A stretch of DNA of 5,112 bases from Porticoccus sp033791605 (GTDB lineage Bacteria > Pseudomonadota > Gammaproteobacteria > Pseudomonadales > Porticoccaceae). The DNA lies in contig JASJGJ010000074.1 in the NCBI GenBank assembly GCA_033791605.1, forward strand, positions 1-5,112, read 5' to 3'. The position numbers and the translations under genes were made by a program. Below, piece by piece: positions 1 through 5,112 of the stretch. Positions within the stretch are counted from its first letter, which is position 1; each line of letters starts with the position of its first letter. The notes below the pieces were generated by a model, which was given only the letters and a program-made list of their open reading frames with translations, was not told where the DNA came from and did not search any database.

Positions 1-71
1 TCTGGAACCGCACTCTTCGTAATCCTAATGTAGGGGAGCGGTGTGGAGAGGCGATTGTCAGAAAGAGTTAA
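1..71 (+). CDS. Possible C-terminal tail of an upstream gene (partial)
   Basis: One frame, read from base 3, stays open from the window edge to a TAA at 69-71 and gives 22 residues starting WNRTLRNPNVGE and ending IVRKS. The other two plus frames close earlier, within about the first 32 bases. The basic, polar composition could suit a protein terminus, and the stop sits just before the tandem repeat and GGGGACAGA motif. A location directly ahead of such a motif would fit a REP-associated transposase tail, but the fragment is too short to recognise any family. A chance open stretch of this length is common, so this is a weak call. Confidence 0.2.
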   Translation, partial: WNRTLRNPNVGERCGEAIVRKS

Positions 72-89
72 AGGGAAAGAGTTAAAGGG
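62..89 (+). repeat. Perfect tandem repeat, two 14-bp units
   Basis: The unit AAAGAGTTAAAGGG occurs at 62-75 and again, without a gap, at 76-89. The second copy runs directly into GACAGATCT, forming the TTAAAGGGGACAGA motif at 82-95 that recurs elsewhere in the window. Tandem duplication at a motif edge suggests slippage or a repeat-family end. I recall similar GGGGACAGATCTAT strings next to REP-associated Y1 transposase genes in gammaproteobacteria, which is recollection and not a search result. Confidence 0.75.
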
Positions 90-137
90 GACAGATCTAT
101 ATCCCAGCAATTCGTTCGGCATTCTTCGCTAAACATC

Positions 138-157
138 ACCCTCCATAGTAGGGGGGT
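138..157 (+). repeat. Hairpin with G-rich arm
   Basis: ACCCTCC (138-144) can pair with GGGGGGT (151-157) across the loop ATAGTA, giving seven pairs with one G-U wobble. Two further G runs follow at 164-166 and 170-173, making the plus strand locally G-rich. There is no T tract, so it is not an obvious terminator. It could be the palindromic core of a degraded repetitive element. Confidence 0.4.
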
Positions 158-194
158 ACGTGTGGGCTTGGGGAATAATTTGGGCATTGTTGTT

Positions 195-284
195 ACTGTT
201 TTTACAGTGGCAAGGTATCGACTGACTATTTTGGTATCGCGGTTATTTCACGGTTTATGACGAAGCATTTTTTGACTCAATGCT
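195..284. repeat. Two small perfect hairpins in the spacer
   Basis: ACTGT (195-199) pairs with ACAGT (204-208) across TTTT, and two G-U pairs can extend the stem outward. AGCATT (264-269) pairs with AATGCT (279-284) across nine bases. A 7-bp direct repeat GGTATCG lies between them at 214-220 and 233-239. Each is short enough to occur by chance. They are recorded because the spacer is otherwise unexplained. Confidence 0.3.
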
Positions 285-341
285 CACTGCTTGACCTATC
301 TCCATTCATTAACACCACAAATACAATTGCTCCTGACGGTT

Positions 342-359
342 TGTAGGCCATCCCCTACA
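342..359. repeat. Hairpin TGTAGG/CCTACA; distal arm of a long inverted repeat
   Basis: TGTAGG (342-347) and CCTACA (354-359) form a perfect six-base stem with the loop CCATCC. The right arm is part of TCCCCTACAT (351-360), which is the exact reverse complement of ATGTAGGGGA at 28-37. The 10-bp pair brackets 313 bases of gene-free DNA. Confidence 0.4.
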
Positions 360-494
360 TAACATCCGGGTTTATTGTGAGAGTATGTGAATTGAGAAGG
401 GAAATGAGGGAGGCCTTGTCCTCATTACCAAGCTACGCTAAGCCATAAAACAAAAACAACGAGTTAAAACACGGAATGTCGTTTCTCTAATTTA

Positions 495-1619
495 ATGACC
501 TTTAAATCACAGCTCTCAAAAGCAGAAGCCCAAAAGCGCGCCGACCAGGTAAAGGCCTTTCAGGATGAGCTGGCCCTGCTGAAAAGTGATGGCGTGCTCT
601 CCCTCAATGACGAACAGGCGCAATCCGTTAACGCCTACCACCAAAATCTGCTCAGCCAATACAGCGATGATTTTGATATCGACCAAGACCAACGCGAAAA
701 ACAACTCTCGCTGGGCATGCGCATCGCCTCATTTCTCGGCGCTTTGGCCTTGGCCGCCAGTGTGTTTTTCCTGTTTTACCAATTCTGGGGAAAGCTCGGC
801 ACCACCAGCCAGATCCTTATACTGATCACCGGCTCACTCGTCACCCTGGTGGCCACGCTGCTGGTCGCTGAGAAAGAAAAAACCGGTTACTTCGCCAAGC
901 TTGTCGGCCTGGTGAACTTCGCGTGTTTTGTGCTGAACATTTACATGCTCGGGCAAATATTTAACATCACGCCGTCAGACAACGCCTTTATCGTTTGGGG
1001 CGTCTTCGCCTTTTTGTTGGCCTACACCTGCGACATCCGTTTACTACAGGCGGCGGGCATTCTTTGCGTTATCGGCTTTGTTTCCGCACGCACCGGCACC
1101 TGGGGAGGTATGTACTGGTTGTCTTTCGGCGAGCGGCCAGAAAACTTTTTCCCCGCCGCCATGCTGTTATTCCTGTTCCCGCAGTTTGTGAATCATCATC
1201 GCTACTGGGGCTTCGCCCCCCTGTATCGGGTGTTCGGTTTATTGTGTCTTTTCTTACCCATACTCGTCCTTTCCAACTACGGCCGAATCAGCTACCTCGC
1301 ATGGGACATGGATGTAATAGAAGGCTTCTATCAACTGGCAGGCTTTGTCCTCAGCGCAGCGGCCGTGTGGTGGGGAATACGCATGCACTGGAAAGAAACC
1401 GTCAACACCGGCAACACCTTCTTTGTGATCTTCCTCTACACCAAGTTCTTCGACTGGTGGTGGGAGATCATGCCCAAGTATCTGTTCTTCTTTGTCATCG
1501 GGCTCACCGCCGTATTGTTTTTGCTGATCTTTAAACGACTACGCGCAAAGGGTTTCTTTGACTTTAGTGAGGATTTGACTGACGACCTTAGCAAAGAAGA
1601 CGCCGAGGCAAAGTCATGA
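495..1619 (+). CDS. DUF2157-like polytopic membrane protein
   Basis: This encodes a 374-residue inner-membrane protein of unknown function. Residues 1-72 are hydrophilic, helical and rich in Q, D, E and K, with the pattern LLKSDGVLSLNDEQ that resembles the soluble start of DUF2157 proteins. Residues 76 to about 347 contain roughly nine or ten hydrophobic segments, for example 76-96, 104-125, 132-152, 162-178, 182-197, 243-260, 278-295 and 328-347. Aromatic patches include FFDWWWE at 318-324. The tail from 348 is charged and acidic. The ATG lacks a clear Shine-Dalgarno (ACGGA at 471-475 is about 20 bases away), but an in-frame stop at 465-467 and the fit to the family N-terminus support it. 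Its stop overlaps the next start, so the two genes form an operon. The reading frame is secure; the family name is from memory and no enzymatic motif is visible. Confidence 0.9.
   Translation: MTFKSQLSKAEAQKRADQVKAFQDELALLKSDGVLSLNDEQAQSVNAYHQNLLSQYSDDFDIDQDQREKQLSLGMRIASFLGALALAASVFFLFYQFWGKLGTTSQILILITGSLVTLVATLLVAEKEKTGYFAKLVGLVNFACFVLNIYMLGQIFNITPSDNAFIVWGVFAFLLAYTCDIRLLQAAGILCVIGFVSARTGTWGGMYWLSFGERPENFFPAAMLLFLFPQFVNHHRYWGFAPLYRVFGLLCLFLPILVLSNYGRISYLAWDMDVIEGFYQLAGFVLSAAAVWWGIRMHWKETVNTGNTFFVIFLYTKFFDWWWEIMPKYLFFFVIGLTAVLFLLIFKRLRAKGFFDFSEDLTDDLSKEDAEAKS
1605..1619 (+). promoter_or_regulatory. Shine-Dalgarno and ATGA stop/start overlap
   Basis: GAGG at 1605-1608 lies seven bases before the ATG at 1616. 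That ATG shares the sequence ATGA with the TGA stop of the upstream gene (1617-1619). This arrangement usually allows termination-reinitiation coupling, so the two membrane proteins are probably made in linked amounts. It favours the ATG at 1616 over in-frame ATGs at codons 7 and 10. Confidence 0.75.
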
Positions 1620-2476
1620 GCCTTTTGCGACGAATGAAAGCAATGCGTCACATCAAAGCCATGCTAGCCGGCATAGGGCTGATCATTATAACCAATGCCA
1701 TCGTGCTAGCCGGAGTGGCCTACAACCGTTCCGGTGAACCCGAAAGCACCATAACGCTCACTGAGCGAGAACTGAGCCTACCGTATCGCTATCTCGGAAA
1801 AGAGGAAAACAGCGGCATCCATCTGAGGATAACGCACCGAAATCGGGATTACGGCTATTTCAGCCGAGACAATAAACCGTCTGAAAGACTTGATTGGTTC
1901 AATAAAGAGAAGCTGGCCGAGCTGGGTTTTGATGTATCCAAACCGTTCATTCGCGACGAAGACAAACGTCACTACCAAAGACTCATCGAAAAGGAAGTGT
2001 TCCTTGTACTTGAATACAACGGCATGGCCTATCAAAGCGTGCTTGCAGCCGCCCAGAAACATGTTGATGATTTGCTAGCAGAACAAGCGAATGCCCAAAA
2101 AATTAGTCGAGCAGAAAATAACCTGGCGCGAGAAAAAACCTCGGCATCACGACTGTTTGTGATCGACGCAGGACTAGACCGTGATGCGTTACGAGCAAAG
2201 TACACCGACCGAACAAAATTTCTGTTAATGAAAGGGCTGGTGAAAGCGCGCATAACGAATAATCGTTCAGACGGATCAGGGCTCTCCGGTTATATCAAAT
2301 CACTCAGCAATAAAACGGTTCATGTTCCATTGCAGCACCATGAAGTGCTTGAAGCTGCGGTGGGAGAGGGAACTCGTCGTCAACAGAATGTACCACCGCG
2401 GTTTGAAGCGACCATTAATGTTGGGCAGCGGTTGGAGTCTTGGTTGGTTGGTGTTGAGGGATTGGGAGGGGAGTAG
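1616..2476 (+). CDS. DUF4824-like membrane-anchored protein
   Basis: This encodes a 286-residue protein of unknown function. A basic start (MSLLRRMKAMRHIK) and a hydrophobic helix at about residues 15-37 predict a single N-in membrane anchor, or an uncleaved signal, with the rest in the periplasm. No lipobox is visible. The soluble part begins with a strand-like TITLTERELSLPYRYL (45-60), then LDWFNKEKLAELGFDVSKP (92-110), a helical AEQANAQKISRAENNLAREK segment (155-174), RLFVIDAGLDRDALRAKYTD (179-198) and a C-terminal beta-rich portion ending near VGQRLESWLVGV. These match my memory of DUF4824, a family found beside DUF2157-type membrane proteins. Overlap with the upstream gene suggests the products form a membrane complex or act in one pathway (inference). 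The last 20 codons are unusually G/T-rich. No catalytic residues can be assigned. Confidence 0.88.
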   Translation: MSLLRRMKAMRHIKAMLAGIGLIIITNAIVLAGVAYNRSGEPESTITLTERELSLPYRYLGKEENSGIHLRITHRNRDYGYFSRDNKPSERLDWFNKEKLAELGFDVSKPFIRDEDKRHYQRLIEKEVFLVLEYNGMAYQSVLAAAQKHVDDLLAEQANAQKISRAENNLAREKTSASRLFVIDAGLDRDALRAKYTDRTKFLLMKGLVKARITNNRSDGSGLSGYIKSLSNKTVHVPLQHHEVLEAAVGEGTRRQQNVPPRFEATINVGQRLESWLVGVEGLGGE

Positions 2477-2478
2477 GG
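2458..2478 (+). other. G-quadruplex motif across the stop codon
   Basis: Four G runs, 2458-2460, 2464-2466, 2468-2471 and 2476-2478, are separated by loops of 3, 1 and 4 bases, which satisfies the common G3+N1-7 pattern. They lie on the coding strand, so the motif is also present in the mRNA, and the TAG stop (2474-2476) falls in the last loop and run. Whether it folds is unknown. It could affect termination, mRNA 3'-end stability or replication. Confidence 0.5.
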
Positions 2479-2499
2479 AAATGTGTGTAAAAATTCTAC

Positions 2500-2545
2500 C
2501 AGAGAAAAATTGGTTTTATATTAGAAAGTATTGTTCTCTGACCTC
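2500..2545. repeat. Decayed copy of the inverted-repeat element (copy A)
   Basis: These 46 bases align with 3953-3999 with one gap and about six mismatches. The terminal 16-mer ATTGTTCTCTGACCTC at 2530-2545 is identical to that at 3984-3999. The left arm has decayed to CAGAGAAAAAT, so the palindrome is weaker than in copy B. It starts 24 bases after the stop of the upstream operon and could serve as its transcript 3' end, although no T tract follows. Confidence 0.75.
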
Positions 2546-2566
2546 TTTAAGTCTGCCCCCTTTAAG
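2537..2566 (-). repeat. Tandem 15-bp pair carrying the GRGGNCAGA motif
   Basis: TCTGACCTCTTTAAG (2537-2551) and TCTGCCCCCTTTAAG (2552-2566) are adjacent and match at 13 of 15 positions. On the minus strand each reads TTAAAGRGGNCAGA, the motif also seen at 82-95. The first unit overlaps the right arm of copy A, so the repeat edge appears to have been duplicated and then diverged. Confidence 0.7.
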
Positions 2567-2602
2567 TCATTGATGTAGGCGTTATGCGTATGAAGCACAA
2601 AT

Positions 2603-2632
2603 TTGAGCTAAACATGGAGCTGCTCTTATAAA
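2603..2632 (+). promoter_or_regulatory. Putative sigma-70 promoter for the phosphoesterase gene
   Basis: TTGAGC (2603-2608) matches four of six -35 consensus bases, and TATAAA (2627-2632) matches five of six -10 bases, with an 18-base spacer. Transcription would start near 2639-2641, leaving about a 30-base leader before the ATG at 2671. It lies just downstream of copy A and its tandem pair, so the repeat does not interrupt it. Confidence 0.5.
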
Positions 2633-2670
2633 ATTATTTCAACCACTTTGGTACATACACGGAGGAGATT

Positions 2671-3927
2671 ATGAGTCGAACAAAAAGGATTTTTATCAGC
2701 GACATTCATATGGGCACTGAAGAGAGTGTGACAAAAAAATACGGGTGGTTCTGGACAGAAAAGGCTGTGCTACTGGGGGAATTCTTGACGCAGCTCGCCA
2801 ACGACGCCACGGTGGCAGAGCTGGTAATCGTCGGCGACCTTTTCGACGAATGGGTCGTTCCGTACGGTACCAGCCCGGTTACTCCAGGCTCGAATCAGTT
2901 TGAGGTCATTGCCAGCGCGTCCCAAAATCAGCCTGTAATTCAGGGATTGAAGCAATTAATTGCCACTTCCGGCGTTACTGTATTTTATGTACCGGGTAAC
3001 CACGACATGCTGATTCAAAGCGGTGAGCTCACCAAAATCTTGCCAGGTATCAAACCGATTATTGATCCAACCATAACAGGGGTAGGGATCTACCATTCAG
3101 CTTCGGTCTACGCCGAACATGGTTCGTGCTATGACCTATTTAACGCTCCCGATACCTACGACACGCTCCAGGGTGCCACCCACCATCTACCCGTAGGCTT
3201 CTTTGTTGCACGATCCCAGGCGGAAGGGGTTATCAACGGCCATCCGCTTTCTCAATCTAGCGTCTTCGAGGCAATCGGTGCGTTCTGGAATAGTTGGAAC
3301 AAAAAGGATCCTTTAGTCGCCAATATTTACGATTTCATCGCTAGCCTTTCCGACACCAAAAACCAGAGTATCGCGATGAACAGCTTGGATGGTATCGATA
3401 AGAACGTCGAAAACACCAGCGACGTAACGGGTTCCTACGGAAATGTTTACGACGAGTGGGACCAGCATATGTCTGATTACGTGGGTGCAAACACCGCTGT
3501 AATCGGAGCGACCGGAATGCTCAGGCCAGCCGCTTTTCTGAAATACCACTCTTTCTTCTCCAGCAACATTGCCCTTTTCGGGCACACCCATGATGCAGAA
3601 ATAAAATCCGGCTGGCTCCCGGAAACCGATGAATCGAAAGAGTTGTTAACAGTAGCCCGTGACGGAATACATCCGGACCAAAAATCGGCTCTTGAGAAAT
3701 TGCTCAACCTTCCAGAAACTAATCAGTCGGGAGAGAGTGGATTCATCTATGTTAATACCGGCACCTGGATCACCGGCGACAGTGGCAAACCGGATAAAAA
3801 GCAGCGGGCAAACTATGCGGTCATTGAACAGAAAGGGTCGAAGACCTACGCGTCACTTTACAACTACAACGGTGACCTCTACGCGCCCTCGAGCCAGATG
3901 GGAAGTACGTACTATGTAAACAACTAG
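2671..3927 (+). CDS. Calcineurin-like metallophosphoesterase, 418 aa
   Basis: This is a predicted cytoplasmic hydrolase of phosphomonoesters, phosphodiesters or pyrophosphates that uses two metal ions; the substrate is unknown. The metal-ligand motifs are in the family order: SDIH (D11, H13), GDLFD (D56, D59), GNHD (N110, H111, D112), AEHG (H150) and GHTH (H305, H307). The GDLFDEW and EHG forms resemble the LpxH-like UDP-diacylglucosamine hydrolase branch. The protein is, however, much longer than the roughly 240 residues of LpxH: about 150 residues separate H150 from GHTH, and about 110 follow GHTH, including FIYVNTGTWITG (358-369). No signal peptide or membrane segment is visible. GGAGGA at 2661-2666 sits at good spacing before the ATG. 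The gene is monocistronic in appearance and bracketed by two related repeats. Confidence is high for the fold and low for any substrate. Confidence 0.95.
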   Translation: MSRTKRIFISDIHMGTEESVTKKYGWFWTEKAVLLGEFLTQLANDATVAELVIVGDLFDEWVVPYGTSPVTPGSNQFEVIASASQNQPVIQGLKQLIATSGVTVFYVPGNHDMLIQSGELTKILPGIKPIIDPTITGVGIYHSASVYAEHGSCYDLFNAPDTYDTLQGATHHLPVGFFVARSQAEGVINGHPLSQSSVFEAIGAFWNSWNKKDPLVANIYDFIASLSDTKNQSIAMNSLDGIDKNVENTSDVTGSYGNVYDEWDQHMSDYVGANTAVIGATGMLRPAAFLKYHSFFSSNIALFGHTHDAEIKSGWLPETDESKELLTVARDGIHPDQKSALEKLLNLPETNQSGESGFIYVNTGTWITGDSGKPDKKQRANYAVIEQKGSKTYASLYNYNGDLYAPSSQMGSTYYVNN

Positions 3928-3947
3928 GGCCGTAACTGTAAATAAAT

Positions 3948-3999
3948 GGGGTCAGAGAACAATTGTTACTAATATTAGAGAATATTGTTCTCTGACCTC
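3948..3999. repeat. Inverted repeat, 16-bp arms (copy B); possible terminator
   Basis: GGGGTCAGAGAACAAT (3948-3963) faces ATTGTTCTCTGACCTC (3984-3999) across 20 bases. As plus-strand RNA all 16 positions pair, one as G-U. It begins 20 bases after the phosphoesterase stop, so it is placed to end or protect that transcript. It is followed only by AATTGTTTT, which is a poor U tract, so intrinsic termination is uncertain. It shares sequence with copy A at 2500-2545 in the same orientation, which marks it as a dispersed element and not a purely local terminator. Confidence 0.8.
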
Positions 4000-4123
4000 A
4001 ATTGTTTTAGTGAACGATGATTGGAATAAACGACTAAATAAACAAATGGAAAGCGACTAAACTAGAAAATAGTTGCAAGCCACGAGAGAGTACGTGAAGC
4101 CGATCTGCTAGATTGAGAAATGC
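4000..4123 (+). other. nnrS upstream region, promoter not resolved
   Basis: This is an AT-rich leader. TTGTTT (4002-4007) and AATAAA (4025-4030) are spaced by 17 bases but match the consensus poorly. I see no FNR/DNR-type TTGAT-N4-ATCAA palindrome and no convincing NsrR dyad. The Shine-Dalgarno is weak (GAG at 4115-4117). Confidence 0.3.
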
Positions 4124-5112
4124 ATGAGAATCACCGACCCACAAGCAACATCACGATACGCATTGTTTGATCTGAGCTTCAGGCCATTTTTCCTGTTGGG
4201 CAGTTTGTTCGCGATTATTTCCGTCGTTCTCTGGACACAGATCTACCAATACAACCTAACGATTTTGCCCGATGCCAGACTCTCCGGTGTTCATTGGCAT
4301 GCTCATGAAATGATCTACGGTTATGGTCTAGCCGTAATTACTGGTTTTCTGTTAACCGCTGTTAAAAACTGGACGGGTATTCAAACCATTCATGGTTTTC
4401 CTTTGTTTATACTCGCTGCAATATGGGTGCTGGCCAGGCTGATGTGCTACCTGCCATTTAGTAATAACCTCCTAGTTATGGCGATTCTTGATCTGCTCTT
4501 TAATCTGCTGGTTTGTATACTGGCACTACTACCCATAGCCAAGGTTAAACAATGGAAGCAGATGGGTATTTGGTTAATGCTGGGACTTATTTTTGTCGGA
4601 AATATTTTTTTCTACCTTGGTTTGTTCAATGTTTTGGACAACGGTATTCGCATCGGGCTCTATACGGGGCTGTACATCATCATTTCACTCATCCTGCTAA
4701 TGGGACATAGGGTAATTCCATTCTTTATAGAAAAAGGTGTTGGTTATCCCGTCACACTTCGGGACCATTCATGGATTAGTTTCGCGAGCCTTGTGCTGAT
4801 GCTCGTGTTTCTTGTGACTGAAGTTTATTATCCGTTGCCGTTGTATGCTGCCGCTAGCGCAATCTTGCTAGCGGTTATTCATACAGTGCGATTGGTTGGT
4901 TGGCATACTCCGGGCATTTGGCAGAAACCTCTGCTATGGGTTCTCTATGTTGGCTATGGTTGGATTATTGCCGGGTTTGTTTTGCATGCATCAGCCTATT
5001 TTCTGAATACTGATCCCATGTTGGCGGTACATGCTTTCGCCTATGGTGGTGTTGGCATGATTACCCTTGGCATGATGGCTCGCATATCACTTGGCCACAC
5101 CGGGCGTGATGT
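4124..5112 (+). CDS. nnrS: NnrS family haem/copper membrane protein (3' end outside window)
   Basis: The first 329 codons of a polytopic inner-membrane protein are present, and the frame is still open at the window edge. Family proteins are about 400 residues, so roughly 70 residues are missing. NnrS binds haem and copper and is linked to protection from nitric oxide stress, often near denitrification genes (family knowledge). Visible signatures are FDLSFRPFFLLGS (15-27), VHWHAHEMIYGYGLAVITGFLL (56-77), the GHRVIPFF segment (194-201), HTVRLVGWHTPGIW (253-266), LWVLYVGYGWIIAG (271-284) and AVHAFAYGGVGMITLGMMAR (301-320) followed by SLGHTGR. The many conserved histidines include candidate metal ligands. 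About ten hydrophobic segments can be seen. An in-frame TAG at 4109-4111 leaves the ATG at 4124 as the only standard start. Plus-strand neighbours are unrelated, and any partner genes would lie downstream. Confidence 0.95.
   Translation, partial: MRITDPQATSRYALFDLSFRPFFLLGSLFAIISVVLWTQIYQYNLTILPDARLSGVHWHAHEMIYGYGLAVITGFLLTAVKNWTGIQTIHGFPLFILAAIWVLARLMCYLPFSNNLLVMAILDLLFNLLVCILALLPIAKVKQWKQMGIWLMLGLIFVGNIFFYLGLFNVLDNGIRIGLYTGLYIIISLILLMGHRVIPFFIEKGVGYPVTLRDHSWISFASLVLMLVFLVTEVYYPLPLYAAASAILLAVIHTVRLVGWHTPGIWQKPLLWVLYVGYGWIIAGFVLHASAYFLNTDPMLAVHAFAYGGVGMITLGMMARISLGHTGRD

Larger units (their letters stand above)
72..494. other. Gene-free spacer with repeats and small hairpins
   Basis: No plausible coding frame was found on either strand. 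The spacer holds the second half of a 14-bp tandem repeat, a GGGGACAGA motif, and hairpins near 138-157, 195-208, 264-284 and 342-359. An in-frame TAA at 465-467 rules out an N-terminal extension of the following gene beyond that point. I found no convincing -35/-10 pair for that gene. The 416-450 stretch has TTGTCC followed by AT-rich sequence, but the spacing is wrong. The promoter probably lies in the last 120 bases of this spacer. Confidence 0.6.

Noticed and set aside
151..173. Second G-quadruplex candidate in the first spacer.
   Set aside because: Only three separate G runs are present, so the four-run pattern is not met without splitting one run with no loop.
374..391. TGTGA-containing stretch that could suggest a CRP site upstream of the membrane operon.
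   Set aside because: The two TGTGA copies are direct, not inverted, so there is no CRP-type dyad.
476..490. A four-codon leader ORF (MSFL) ending four bases before the first gene.
   Set aside because: It is too short, and there is no attenuator structure or codon bias to support a leader peptide.
995..1534. 179-codon open frame in another plus frame within the DUF2157-like gene.
   Set aside because: Its R/H/L/V-rich translation is typical of an out-of-frame reading of GC-rich membrane-protein codons; the real gene covers it fully.
1436..1651. Minus-strand open frame of 71 codons spanning the operon junction.
   Set aside because: It lies wholly within two well-supported plus-strand genes and shows no recognisable protein features.
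2579..2588. GGCGTTATGC resembling an integron attC core site near copy A.
   Set aside because: No matching inverse core (RYYYAAC) or attC-like stem lies at a suitable distance on either side of the phosphoesterase gene, and GTTATGC departs from the GTTRRRY consensus.
2671..3927. Assigning the phosphoesterase as lpxH.
   Set aside because: The length and extra segments do not fit LpxH, and no lipid A gene is nearby; only the superfamily is supported.
4117..4127. GAAATGCATGA at the nnrS start, like an NsrR half-site (AANATGCATTT).
   Set aside because: It matches only 7 of 10 defined positions, overlaps the start codon, and has no second half-site.

Overview
The window carries four protein-coding genes, all on the plus strand, separated by intergenic spacers full of repeats. 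The proteins (a DUF2157-like membrane protein with a DUF4824-like partner, a calcineurin-type phosphoesterase, and an NnrS-family haem/copper membrane protein), the moderate G+C and the style of the repeats suggest a gammaproteobacterium, perhaps a marine one. No marker gene fixes the taxon, and the families were recognised from memory rather than by search.

Layout. Bases 1-494 contain no complete gene. They may hold the last 22 codons of an upstream gene (stop at 69-71), then a 14-bp tandem repeat running into a GGGGACAGA motif, then several small hairpins. Bases 495-2476 are a two-gene operon with a 4-bp ATGA overlap: a polytopic membrane protein with a soluble N-terminal region, followed by a single-pass membrane-anchored protein. 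Bases 2477-2670 hold a decayed repeat copy, a tandem 15-mer and a plausible sigma-70 promoter. Bases 2671-3927 encode a 418-residue metallophosphoesterase with all the expected metal-ligand motifs and a strong Shine-Dalgarno. Bases 3928-4123 hold an intact 16-bp-arm inverted repeat related to the repeat upstream of the phosphoesterase. From 4124 to the window end runs the first 329 codons of nnrS.

How the parts relate. The first two genes are almost certainly cotranscribed and probably act together at the inner membrane; their function is unknown. The phosphoesterase has its own promoter and is bracketed by two same-orientation copies of one repeat, so it looks like a self-contained unit. NnrS proteins are associated with resistance to nitric oxide stress; nothing in the visible upstream region links it to the other genes.

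The most notable non-coding signal is a short motif, roughly TTAAAGRGGNCAGA, that occurs five times in the three intergenic spacers, in both orientations and partly as tandem or inverted pairs. It resembles motifs I associate with REP-type elements mobilised by Y1 (REP-associated tyrosine) transposases, but no transposase is present here. I see no convincing new defence or enzymatic system in the window.
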